Shown: positions 37,735-46,984 of the stretch, in pieces | Layout: each line of letters starts with the position of its first letter | Position numbering within the stretch: position 1 is the first letter of the stretch | NCBI GenBank assembly: GCA_903871805.1 | Contig: CAIQIE010000101.1 | Span: 1 to 64,000 of the forward strand | From: an uncultured Planctomycetaceae bacterium | GTDB taxonomy: Bacteria > Planctomycetota > Planctomycetia > Planctomycetales > Planctomycetaceae | Direction of reading: 5' to 3' | Length of the DNA stretch: 64,000 nt | The notes under the pieces: generated by a model | The model's input: the letters and a program-made list of their open reading frames with translations, nothing else | Told to the model about the DNA's origin: nothing | Databases searched by the model: none | Program-made: the position numbers and the translations under genes

Positions 37735-38435
37735 CTGATTTCTCCATAATCCAGCAAACGCAGGGGCATGCCCACATCAGAACCCCCGAATGATGAGTAC
37801 GGGGCCTTCACTAAAGGTAACCAACTACAGCGCTCGTTCGCAAACGTCATCGGCAACAACAACACTATTGGCTGTAAAGAGCTTGAAACAACTATCAACC
37901 CGCGTTGTTAACTTCTTTTGACACTTACCGCCCTGTGCCAATCAACAGATCTAAACAAAAGATCACTTTTTGACTGCAGCTCCCCCCTGAAAAATCTTCC
38001 AGGTTCTGACTAATCAGGACCTGTTTGTCCTTTCTGACCGCACTGCTGCCTCGCCTTGCGCGGTTCTCCCCGAGCTGATTGGCAACGTTATTGCGATTGC
38101 TATTGAAGCGGCATTCGTGCGGCCGTCATCTCACATCAGCATTAACGGCAGGTCAGCCCTTGGTCGAAACTCAGGACCTCCGGGACTGTGGCAACAACCC
38201 GGGCCCAAATCTCCCAGAACTCCCTGATCCGCACATCCACCCTGGATTTACAGGTCCTGAAATTCCACATAAACTGCACTACGGGAAAATCAAGACACTC
38301 TTGTGTTGATTTATAAGCTACCGGAAGTTGACAGTCGCTTTACTTATTTTAATCGCTGCCTCACAGCCATTCGGTTGTGGTACTGCACTCGTTTCTCAGT
38401 CAACATCATCCCTGATTCACTCTCAAAGAACCCAA
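37735..38435. other. Divergent region between transporter and giant gene
   Basis: These 701 bases are AT-richer than neighbours. They must contain the promoters of the minus-strand symporter and the plus-strand giant gene. TTGACA-like hexamers at 37918 and 38328 have no good -10 partner at the usual spacing. No gene-like frame is supported; the frame reading into the giant gene from 38328 is treated as a 5' extension. Confidence 0.5.
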
Positions 38436-41400
38436 ATGTCAGACAAAAGCACCCACCTAAGCTGCGTTCTGAATTCCCTGTTATCCCTGGTGCAAAAGCC
38501 ACAGCAGTTTCGCCGCTCGCGTCGTGCTGCTGTCCGTCAGGTTGAACGTCTGGAACAGCGTCAGTTGCTCGTCGGAGACATCAATGGCCAGGTGTATAAT
38601 GACGTCAACCGTAATGCCATAAATGATGCGGGTGATCGAAGCCTGGCTGGCTGGACCGTGTTTCTGGATTCAAACGCCGACAGCGTACTAAATGCGGGTG
38701 AAAAGTTTACGACGACAGATCCTTCCGGCAAGTACGTGATGGTTGGTTTGGTTGCTGGCACCCACCGTGTAGCGGTTACGTTGCAGCCTGGTTTTACACC
38801 TCTGCCTGGACGCGCGAATGCCGTGACGGTGTCAGTTCGTGACCGTCGCGCTGTTTCAGCAAACTTTCCCCTTGTCACAGCCCCAATTACAACCGGCCGT
38901 ATTACGGGCACCATTTTTGAGGACCTGAATGAAAATGGGATCAAGGACGTCGGGGATGGCAGTCTTTCAGGCTGGACTGTTTTTGCCGACACCAACAATG
39001 ATGGTAGTTTCACAACCGGTGAGCCCTCAACAGTTTCCAACGCAGACGGCGATTATGTTCTGGCGACAGTGCCCTCCGGCACACTGAATATTTTCCAGAT
39101 CCCGGTGGGCGGTTATCGCACCACCGCTGGTGGTTTGTTTCCGCTCCTCAATGCCCCGAACTCTCGCTCCGTGACGCTGGTCGCAGGCGGTACGGCGACT
39201 GCAAATTTCCCGAACTGGATTCCGCAGGTGGGAACCCTTCAGGGAAACGTCTGGAATGACAGCAACGGTGACGGCCTGCGCGGTGCCACAGAATTACCAA
39301 TGGCTGCGCAAAGTGTCTACGTCGACCTGAATGCCAATGGGCTGCTGGATGCCGTAGAGCCTTCACGGACGACAGATGCCCTGGGGAACTATTCTTTCGT
39401 GGATATTCGGACGGGCGTTTATCAGGTTAATGAGCTGCTGCCGGCTGGTTTCATTACCTCCGAGGGCCGGCCGCAGTCAGCTTCGACACTTGTTGTTCGT
39501 GCAGGCACCAGTGTGGCGGATTTTTTCAACCTGCAACCACTCCTGGGTTCCATTACAGGAACACTTTGGAATGACGCTGATGGGAACGGCATTTTTTCCG
39601 CCACTGAGTTACCGCTTCAGGGTTGGCAGGTTTATCTGGATCTGAATGGCAATGCGGTACTCGATGCTACGGACCCACAGACGACTACGGCAGCCAATGG
39701 CTCATACAGTTTCAGCGGGGTCAGTTATGGAACGAAGGCACTGCGAGTTGTGACACCGGCAAACTGGGGAATCACCAGTCCGCCGACCGGCAGCTCCACA
39801 ATAAAACTTCTGAATGGTGAAAATCGAACGGGTGTCAACTTTGGTGCTCGTGAACTGGTGGGTATTGTTCAGGGAACAGTCTGGAATGACGCAAATGGTG
39901 ACGGAGTACGTCAGGTTTCAGAAGCAGGCATGGCTGGCCAGACGGTCTTTCTGGATTCGAATGGTGATGGAGTTCCGGGAGCTGGCGAGCCGTCAGTGAT
40001 TACAGCCGCCGACGGTACCTATTCGTTCACTCGAATTCCAACCGGAACAGTGCGTGTCACCGAAATCGTTCAGGCAGGCTGGATCACAACCATCGGGAAG
40101 CCGACGGCGTTGAACGTCACTGTGGGCGTCGGATCATTTTCCACTGTCGATTTCCACAATTTGCAACCTCAAACAGGATCCGTCAGCGGGGTTGTCTTTA
40201 ACGATATCAATTCCGACGGACTGCTGAACGGAACGGACGCAGCGCTGGATGGCTGGCAGATCTATGTCGACCAGAATGCAAACGGCAGCCTGGATGCGGG
40301 CGAGCCCTCGGCAGTTTCTGATCTGCTGGGTGCGTACACGATTTCCGCCCTGCCTTATGGAAACGTCAGGGTTCGACAGGTGTCACAGGTCGGTTTCACG
40401 GCCACCACGTTTCCAACCGGGGGGACTTCCTTCCTGCTGTTGAACGGGCAAAATCGAACGGGGGTGTCTTTTGGCAACCATGACCTGCAGCAGTTTGGGA
40501 TTAGCGGCACGGTCTTCAGTGACGCCAATCTGAACGGAACGCGAGATGACGGGGAACGGGGACTGAGCGGTGTCACTGTCTATCTTGACACCAACAACAA
40601 CGGTTTGCTGGATGCAGGCGAACCAACAACGGTCTCTCTCCTCGACTATTATTTCACACCGGCCGTCAATGAGGCTGGAAATTATTCATTCACACACCTC
40701 GGACACGGGACCTATACGATCCGCGAGATTGTGCCCACGTCGATGGACGCCACCCCGGCACCCGCCCGCGTTCGCACCGTAACGTTGCCCTCTGTCGCGC
40801 CCGTCTCTGCCGACTTTGCCAATGTGTTTCGATCCAATGAGATTCACGGTGTTGTATTCCACGATACCGACGATGACTCCATTCTTGATGCCAATGAGTA
40901 CGTCCGTGCCGGTGTTCCGGTTTACATCGACCTTGACCGTGACGACATCTTTGAACCTGGTGAACCGGAAGCCATCACCGGTATCGATGGCTCCTACAGC
41001 TTTGTGAATCTGACTCCCGGTGCCTATGTCGTTCGCGAGGAACTGCGTCCGCCAGGAGCCTACACAACGCCATTAACTGGCGGAGGTATTCTCTGGCCAG
41101 CCGGGACCAGCCAGCTATCCAAAGGAAATGTGACGCCGATGAGCCTGACCATGTCATTGGGTGCCGGTGAAACCTTCGCACAGACCGTTAGCCTGACATT
41201 GCCCGCGGCCGGAAGTCTTTCAACGATGGTGGACGTGTTTCTGCTGTTTGACGATACGGGCAGCTTCACGGCCAACAGTCCTATCGTTCGGGCTGCGTTC
41301 CCGACAATCATAAGCACATTGCAGGCATCGCTTCCTGGCGTGGATCTGGGATTCGGTGTCGGACGTTTTGAAGAGTACGGGAGTTTTGGCGGCGAAGCGC

Positions 41401-44400
41401 AGACTGGACGACCATTCATTCTAAATCATCCGATTGTGGAAAGTACACGTCCAGGATTTGCCGCGGCCATTCAGGCGGCACTGGATCGCACGACCCCGGG
41501 GTTCGGTGGGGACGGGCCGGAAACTGACATTGAAGGCCTTTATCAACTCGTTACCGGGCTCGGATTTGACGGAAACAACAACGGCAGCACCAGCGAAAGT
41601 GGTTCTGCCGGTCCGGCGGCAACACAACTGACTCCCGGGATCAGTGGCGACGTACCGGCATTCGCGTCATTCCAGGCCGATCCTGTGGGAAATGTCCTTG
41701 CGCCCGCTGGTACGATTGGTGGGGCGGGTTTCCGTTCTGGTGCTCTTCCTGTCATTCTGACGGCGACAGATATTGGTTTTGCCTATCAACCAAAGGGGGA
41801 AACTGTTGTTACTGGCGTCAATGGCGTCACCCTGCCTGTCAGTGCACTGACCCAGATTTCTCGCCCCACCACGCCTTTTTCGGCCGGGGCGGGTTTGCAG
41901 GAAACAGTGACCGGCCTGAATGCATTGGGGGCACTGGTCATCGGCCTTGGCACCAACGCCATCACAACGCAGGATCCGCGACAGGCACTGGAGTCACTGG
42001 CAAAGCTGACCGGAGCTGTCAATCGATCGACCAGTCCGATCGCCAATGGCACTCCAGCGCCCATTCTTCCCGGGGATCCGCTGTATTTCCAGATCACAAC
42101 TGGCTTCGGTGCCACTGTTGCTGATGGCGTCACCAACGCGATTCAGAATGCAGTGACCAATGTGGCGATGGATATCACTGTTCGCGCCTCGGATCCAAGA
42201 GTTGTGCTCGTCAATAATACAGGTGTACTTCCAGGGATTGGTGCAGGGCAGACAGCGACTTTTGATATTCAATTTATCGGGGACGGTCGGCCAGCGAGAT
42301 TTGACCTGCAGTTTGTTCGTGTGGGGACAAATGTTGTGCTGGGTTCGATTCCTGTTGTCATGGGCACACCGGTCGCGGGTGATGGGTATCAGTTTGACGA
42401 TCTGTTGGATGGTGACATACACAAGTCTTCACATTTCGGGCATTACATTCCCAATGAGGCACCTTCCTTTGTGGCTGGTACAGATGTCTCTGTCAGCGAA
42501 GATGCCGGCACTGTCACCGTCACCGGTTGGGCAACGGGTATCGCGGCTGGTCCGGCAACTGAATCACGTCAGTCAGTGACTTTTGTCGCAGCGAACAGCA
42601 ATCCGGGGCTGTTTTCCGCGCATCCCACAGTCACTCCCGATGGCACTCTGACATTTACTTCGGCGCCAAATGCATTCGGTACTGCAGTGGTGACTCTGTT
42701 CCTGCAGGACGATGGCGGAATGGGGCCGGGTGGAATTGACAGCAGTTTGCCGGTCACGTTCCTGATTTCTGTCGATGCGATCAATGATGCGCCGGTTGCA
42801 GCAAATGACCAGTGGGAATTGCTGGAAAACACAACCCTGACGGTCCCTGTTTCTGGCGTTCTGGCCAATGATCCAGATGCTGATGGCGATGTGCTGAGTT
42901 CGGTTCTGCTGACGAACGTGGCCCACGGTACTCTTTCGCTGGCCGCAGACGGATCCTTCGTCTACATCCCGAATTTGAATTATTACGGACCAGATAGCTT
43001 TACTTATGCGGCAAATGACGGTGTCCAGAACTCAACTCCCGCGACTGTCAGTCTTCTGATAACTCACAATAATCAGGTCCCGGCAGTGCTCAATGATGCA
43101 TGGACGGTCACTGAGGATACGGTCCTGACGGTGACGGCCCCGGGCGTTCTGGAAAATGATACAGATGCCAATGGTGACGTTCTGACCGTGCGTGTTGCAA
43201 CCGGTCCGACGCACGGCGTTCTGACGCTGAATTCGGATGGTTCGTTCCTTTACACGCCGGGATTGAACTTTGCCGGGCTGGATTCGTTTACTTACATTGC
43301 CAATGATGGTTTTGGAGATTCGGCCCCTGGTACAGTGACGCTGACCGTGGTCGGTGTCAATGATATTCCCGTCGCCCTGGCGGATCGATATACCATTGCG
43401 GAAGACACTGTTCTGGTGACGACCACCGGGGGAGTCCTTAGCAATGATACGGATGCTGATGGAGATGTTCTGACGGTGGTAAAGGTTCTGGATCCGCTGC
43501 ATGGAACACTGGTTCTCAATGCAAATGGAACATTCACTTACACACCTGCTGCGAATTTCTTCGGTGAAGACGTGTTTTCGTACTATGCCACAGATGGCCT
43601 GGCGAACTCGAACACGGTAACAGCCACAATTACGATCACCCCCGTCAATGATGCCCCAGTGGGAACGGCAGATTCTTTTTCATTGAACGAAGATGCTTCT
43701 CTGAACATTCTGGGACCAGGGGTGCTGGCCAATGACTTTGATCCTGAAGGGAGTGTCATTACAGCGACGCGTCTTGCAGGACCAGCGCATGGAGCATTGA
43801 CATTCAATACCAATGGATCGTTCACGTACGTTCCTGTGGCCAACTACAATGGTCCTGACAGCTTCACGTATTCCGCCAGTGATGGATCGCTGTCATCAGC
43901 CGCAGTCACCGTGAGTATCACCGTTTTTCCGGTCAATGATGCCCCAAATGCCGCCAACGACACCTATTCCACAAACTGGAATACCCCGCTGACAGTAGCC
44001 GCTGCCGGTGTGCTTCTGAACGACAGAGACGTTGATGGCGACCCGATGACGGCCATTCTTGCGGCCGCGCCCGCTCATGGTACGGTAACAGTGAACGCTG
44101 ATGGGTCATTTGTCTATGTGCCGACAGCTAACTACAGCGGACCGGATAGTTTCCAGTATCAGGCATTCGATGGCATCGTCCGGTCCGCCGCAGCGATCGT
44201 TTCGCTGACAGTTAATCCCCCGGCACTCGTACCGAAGTTCTTTGTGGTCGACGCGACAAGCGTGAGCAACTCGCAGTATGCCCCGGATGGAACCCCCATT
44301 ACCAGCACGGCACTCAATAGACTCAATACACGACCTCGTGGAGTGGCTACTAATCCAACGGGCACAATTTTCTGGGTGATGGACGCCGTTGGAGACGTCT

Positions 44401-45284
44401 TTATCTATGACAAGAGTGGACTTCTGCTGGGCCAGTGGACTCCGCTGAAAGTGGGCAAACCCGAAGGCATCACAGTCTGGGGGAATGATCTCTGGGTCGT
44501 TGATCCTACGGCTGACCGAGTCTACAAATTCACAGGGGGTGCCGCACTGCGAACGGGCAAGATCAACTTCACATCCACGTTTTTGCTGAATGCTGCCAAT
44601 CTGAATGCAACAGATATGGTCACCGACGGGACACGAATCTGGGTGGTTGACGATACACTGGCCACCGACCGGGTCTTCCGATATTCCGCTGCGGGGGTAT
44701 TTCAGGGAAGCTGGACTTTGTCGCCAGTCGGTCCAACGCCCACAGGGATCACACTTGACCCCAACAATATCAACCATCTCTGGGTTGTGGACTCGACAAC
44801 AGACCGTGTCTACCAGTACGACGGGGCAACAGCTCTGACGGCCGGGGCAGGAACAACAACAATTTCGTTCCCGCTTGCGTCGAATAACCTGAATGCCACG
44901 GGGATTGCAGATCCAAGGATTGCATCAGGCGAGTTTTTCGGATCGACAGTGACCCCGGAGCCGCTGCCGGTCATGAATCGCAACCGCAATGTAGCGCCGG
45001 CCCGATCTGCAATCACCAGCCGCAATCTGTTTGCACAGTCGCACCAGGTTGTTCAGCCGCGTCGGGAATTCATCGAGACGGCCGCCGTGCCTCCCGGCAC
45101 ACCCCCGGTTGCTCCGGCAGTCCGTGATGCTGGTCGTCTGAATCAGACTCAGGCGATGCATCGAATCGCGGGGCACGCTCCTGTTCAACCACGTCCGGCT
45201 GACATCGTTTTGAAGAATCTCGACGAACTATTCGGGGAAACAGACCTGCTGGCAGAACTGGACGCGGCAGCTGCAGGTCGGTGA
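38436..45284 (+). CDS. Giant exported modular protein: SdrD-B repeats, VWA-like, cadherin-like repeats, propeller
   Basis: The 2282-residue protein starts with a basic stretch and LEQRQLLVGD near residues 36-45, a variant of the LEPR-XLL N-terminal motif of large planctomycete surface proteins. Eight SdrD B-like units (residues about 47-890) repeat GxVWNDxNxDG and VYLDxNxNGxLDxGE with Ca-binding-type Asp/Asn clusters. A VWA/integrin-beta-I-like domain (about 928-1320) has FDDTGSF in place of DxSxS. One divergent and five clear cadherin/VCBS-type units (about 1345-1927) each begin NDAP-like and contain DxDxD and PDSFTY motifs. A beta-propeller-like domain (1929-2162, repeated LWVVD) and an unstructured tail end the protein. 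It is probably a calcium-stiffened adhesin or extracellular matrix protein. The ATG at 38436 fits the motif; 38328 would add 36 residues. The convergent HlyD-ABC pair lies next to it. Confidence 0.85.
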   Translation: MSDKSTHLSCVLNSLLSLVQKPQQFRRSRRAAVRQVERLEQRQLLVGDINGQVYNDVNRNAINDAGDRSLAGWTVFLDSNADSVLNAGEKFTTTDPSGKYVMVGLVAGTHRVAVTLQPGFTPLPGRANAVTVSVRDRRAVSANFPLVTAPITTGRITGTIFEDLNENGIKDVGDGSLSGWTVFADTNNDGSFTTGEPSTVSNADGDYVLATVPSGTLNIFQIPVGGYRTTAGGLFPLLNAPNSRSVTLVAGGTATANFPNWIPQVGTLQGNVWNDSNGDGLRGATELPMAAQSVYVDLNANGLLDAVEPSRTTDALGNYSFVDIRTGVYQVNELLPAGFITSEGRPQSASTLVVRAGTSVADFFNLQPLLGSITGTLWNDADGNGIFSATELPLQGWQVYLDLNGNAVLDATDPQTTTAANGSYSFSGVSYGTKALRVVTPANWGITSPPTGSSTIKLLNGENRTGVNFGARELVGIVQGTVWNDANGDGVRQVSEAGMAGQTVFLDSNGDGVPGAGEPSVITAADGTYSFTRIPTGTVRVTEIVQAGWITTIGKPTALNVTVGVGSFSTVDFHNLQPQTGSVSGVVFNDINSDGLLNGTDAALDGWQIYVDQNANGSLDAGEPSAVSDLLGAYTISALPYGNVRVRQVSQVGFTATTFPTGGTSFLLLNGQNRTGVSFGNHDLQQFGISGTVFSDANLNGTRDDGERGLSGVTVYLDTNNNGLLDAGEPTTVSLLDYYFTPAVNEAGNYSFTHLGHGTYTIREIVPTSMDATPAPARVRTVTLPSVAPVSADFANVFRSNEIHGVVFHDTDDDSILDANEYVRAGVPVYIDLDRDDIFEPGEPEAITGIDGSYSFVNLTPGAYVVREELRPPGAYTTPLTGGGILWPAGTSQLSKGNVTPMSLTMSLGAGETFAQTVSLTLPAAGSLSTMVDVFLLFDDTGSFTANSPIVRAAFPTIISTLQASLPGVDLGFGVGRFEEYGSFGGEAQTGRPFILNHPIVESTRPGFAAAIQAALDRTTPGFGGDGPETDIEGLYQLVTGLGFDGNNNGSTSESGSAGPAATQLTPGISGDVPAFASFQADPVGNVLAPAGTIGGAGFRSGALPVILTATDIGFAYQPKGETVVTGVNGVTLPVSALTQISRPTTPFSAGAGLQETVTGLNALGALVIGLGTNAITTQDPRQALESLAKLTGAVNRSTSPIANGTPAPILPGDPLYFQITTGFGATVADGVTNAIQNAVTNVAMDITVRASDPRVVLVNNTGVLPGIGAGQTATFDIQFIGDGRPARFDLQFVRVGTNVVLGSIPVVMGTPVAGDGYQFDDLLDGDIHKSSHFGHYIPNEAPSFVAGTDVSVSEDAGTVTVTGWATGIAAGPATESRQSVTFVAANSNPGLFSAHPTVTPDGTLTFTSAPNAFGTAVVTLFLQDDGGMGPGGIDSSLPVTFLISVDAINDAPVAANDQWELLENTTLTVPVSGVLANDPDADGDVLSSVLLTNVAHGTLSLAADGSFVYIPNLNYYGPDSFTYAANDGVQNSTPATVSLLITHNNQVPAVLNDAWTVTEDTVLTVTAPGVLENDTDANGDVLTVRVATGPTHGVLTLNSDGSFLYTPGLNFAGLDSFTYIANDGFGDSAPGTVTLTVVGVNDIPVALADRYTIAEDTVLVTTTGGVLSNDTDADGDVLTVVKVLDPLHGTLVLNANGTFTYTPAANFFGEDVFSYYATDGLANSNTVTATITITPVNDAPVGTADSFSLNEDASLNILGPGVLANDFDPEGSVITATRLAGPAHGALTFNTNGSFTYVPVANYNGPDSFTYSASDGSLSSAAVTVSITVFPVNDAPNAANDTYSTNWNTPLTVAAAGVLLNDRDVDGDPMTAILAAAPAHGTVTVNADGSFVYVPTANYSGPDSFQYQAFDGIVRSAAAIVSLTVNPPALVPKFFVVDATSVSNSQYAPDGTPITSTALNRLNTRPRGVATNPTGTIFWVMDAVGDVFIYDKSGLLLGQWTPLKVGKPEGITVWGNDLWVVDPTADRVYKFTGGAALRTGKINFTSTFLLNAANLNATDMVTDGTRIWVVDDTLATDRVFRYSAAGVFQGSWTLSPVGPTPTGITLDPNNINHLWVVDSTTDRVYQYDGATALTAGAGTTTISFPLASNNLNATGIADPRIASGEFFGSTVTPEPLPVMNRNRNVAPARSAITSRNLFAQSHQVVQPRREFIETAAVPPGTPPVAPAVRDAGRLNQTQAMHRIAGHAPVQPRPADIVLKNLDELFGETDLLAELDAAAAGR
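38574..41100 (+). repeat. Eight tandem SdrD B-like units inside the giant gene
   Basis: Units begin at about 38574, 38895, 39230, 39546, 39861, 40176, 40494 and 40840, giving a period near 315-345 bases. DNA similarity between units is low while the protein pattern (W/FND-x-N-x-DG and LD-x-N-x-G-x-L) is kept, so the array is old rather than a recent duplication. Confidence 0.8.
42783..44215 (+). repeat. Five tandem cadherin/VCBS-type units inside the giant gene
   Basis: Units begin at about 42783, 43068, 43360, 43648 and 43936 with a regular period of about 288 bases (96 residues). Each starts with an AATGATGC-like stretch coding NDAP or a variant and ends with a SFTY-containing strand. The first unit is preceded by a divergent one at about 42460. 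Confidence 0.82.
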
Positions 45285-45427
45285 TGATTTGACAGCGTCA
45301 AAGCGGTTGCGATTGTCGGGGGTCGTTGAGGGGAATAATCCGAAAAAGAGAACGCACCGGGGGCGGAGATGGCAAAGAGGAACGGCTCCGCCCGTTGTAA
45401 GCCCAACGCGACCGTATGAAAACTGGT

Positions 45428-46870
45428 TCAGGCTTTTTCATCTTTGTCATCTTTATCCGGCTTTGAATTCATGGACGGTCTGGGGGCCCCCTTGCCACGC
45501 AGGGCTTTGGGGTCATCCAGTGCCGGAGGAAAGCCGTTTAACTGCCGCCAGACTTCAAACCACAGCGGGACCTGTTCCAGCAGGATCCAGCCGTTTGCAC
45601 GGACGCCCTGACGCAGGTAACGGTCTTCCGGCCAATCCAGCCGTTCTGCAGGATCCGGGAGGACCTGGCAGCGAAATTTTCCCTTCCCGTCGTCAATCAT
45701 GTCAACAGAAACCACGGTACCACCAAAGGTTCCTACAGCAACAGAAGGCCAGCCGGCAAACTGAATCGCCGGCCAGCCTTCAAACTGCAGTCTCACATGG
45801 TCACCGGGGTTCACCAGCGGGGCATCATTGCCATCCAGCCAGATCTGAACAGCTCTGTCCCGCGTATCAGGTACAATGCGACAGATAGGGTCGCCTTTTT
45901 TCACAAGCTGAGTTCCGATGTTCGGACTGATTTCCACCAGATAGCCATCGAAGGGAGCGAGCACAATCTGAGTACTCTGGCGGGCAATTTTCGACTGCAT
46001 TTCCAGTCGTTCCTTTTCCATTTTCGCCACTTCGGACCGGGATTTATCAAGCGCACCCTCGTAGTAGCGAACGTCGGCATTAGCTTTCTGGATATACGCC
46101 AGACGGTCATTCTGCTTGCCCTCAAGATCTGATCTAGACGCGGAAAAGTTGGCGGTTTCTTCCCTGACCTTCGCCAGAGACTCCATCAGCTTCCGCTCAG
46201 ATTCCTGAAGTTTCTCCAGTGAAATATTCCCCTGTTCCTGGAGCGTTTTTGCGCGGTCGAATGCCGCCTGCAACTGTGGAATTGCGGCTGACGCCAGTGA
46301 CAGCTTCTGTTCTGCGGCAGAGACTTTCTCCATGGCCGCCTGCACATACGCGTCCTGCGCTCGGGTTATCTGCACGGCGACTTCCCGATAGGCCGTCAAC
46401 TGCCCCTGCGTGGCCTCCACGATCTTTTTCGCAGCATCCAGCATCACCGAGGTATTTTCCAGTTGCCCTTCAAGACGCGTCGAATACTCCGCGTCGAGGT
46501 CCCGGACCTCCGCAAGAAATTCGCCGCGGCTTACACGGGCATTTTCCATCAACTCTTCGTTCCAGCGGACAATCCTGCCCTCAATCGTCGCTTCCAGCAC
46601 CTGCTGACGTTCTCGCGGGGCATAGGCGACCACGTAGCCCGCTCCTGTTACTGTCTGCTGCCATGGTGCAAAGAACATCACCACTGTGGTCAGTGACAGC
46701 ATGATCAACAGCAGCCATGCCAGCCGCCGCGCAAAACGCGACGAACGCGTCAGTTGCAGTGATGGCATCAGAGCACTACTGACGGCTGCAGACGCGACGC
46801 CGGATTTTCTACTTTTGAGTGCCGAGGTTGACTCCCTGCGGAGTTGTTCCTGTATGGTATCCGCTGACAT
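45428..46870 (-). CDS. HlyD-family membrane fusion (periplasmic adaptor) protein
   Basis: The 480-residue protein has one N-terminal membrane segment (about residues 47-68, LAWLLLIMLSLTTVVMFFAP). A half-lipoyl strand region follows (GAGYVVAY, EGRIVRW). A long coiled-coil hairpin (about residues 110-290) and the second lipoyl half (VLAPFDGYLVEISPNIGTQLVKKGD) come next. A beta-barrel region has an extra Trp/Gly-rich loop (FEGWPAIQFAGWPSVAVG), and an acidic-basic tail (KPDKDDKDEKA) ends the protein. This is the adaptor architecture of type I secretion and related exporters. It begins 114 bases after the ABC exporter gene stop and shares its direction, so the two form a pair. A GAAGAAGG site precedes the ATG. 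No TolC-type gene is adjacent. Confidence 0.9.
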   Translation of the reverse strand: MSADTIQEQLRRESTSALKSRKSGVASAAVSSALMPSLQLTRSSRFARRLAWLLLIMLSLTTVVMFFAPWQQTVTGAGYVVAYAPRERQQVLEATIEGRIVRWNEELMENARVSRGEFLAEVRDLDAEYSTRLEGQLENTSVMLDAAKKIVEATQGQLTAYREVAVQITRAQDAYVQAAMEKVSAAEQKLSLASAAIPQLQAAFDRAKTLQEQGNISLEKLQESERKLMESLAKVREETANFSASRSDLEGKQNDRLAYIQKANADVRYYEGALDKSRSEVAKMEKERLEMQSKIARQSTQIVLAPFDGYLVEISPNIGTQLVKKGDPICRIVPDTRDRAVQIWLDGNDAPLVNPGDHVRLQFEGWPAIQFAGWPSVAVGTFGGTVVSVDMIDDGKGKFRCQVLPDPAERLDWPEDRYLRQGVRANGWILLEQVPLWFEVWRQLNGFPPALDDPKALRGKGAPRPSMNSKPDKDDKDEKA

Positions 46871-46984
46871 CAGTACCGACCTTCTTCGTGGTGCAACAAA
46901 AACCGTGTGCTGATTCCTGAGAAGCCTCTGCCAACCGAATCAGCCCACAGCGCATTTCCCGGCAAAAAACTTGAACGGCCCCCT

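Noticed and set aside
38328-38353. TTGACA followed by a TATTTTAAT stretch upstream of the giant gene, read as a promoter
   Set aside because: The spacing between the hexamers is only 11-14 bases, too short for a sigma-70 promoter.
45361-45393. GGGCGGAG/CTCCGCCC hairpin between the giant gene and the HlyD gene as a terminator
   Set aside because: The stem is only 8 bp with a 17-base loop and no T-run on either strand.
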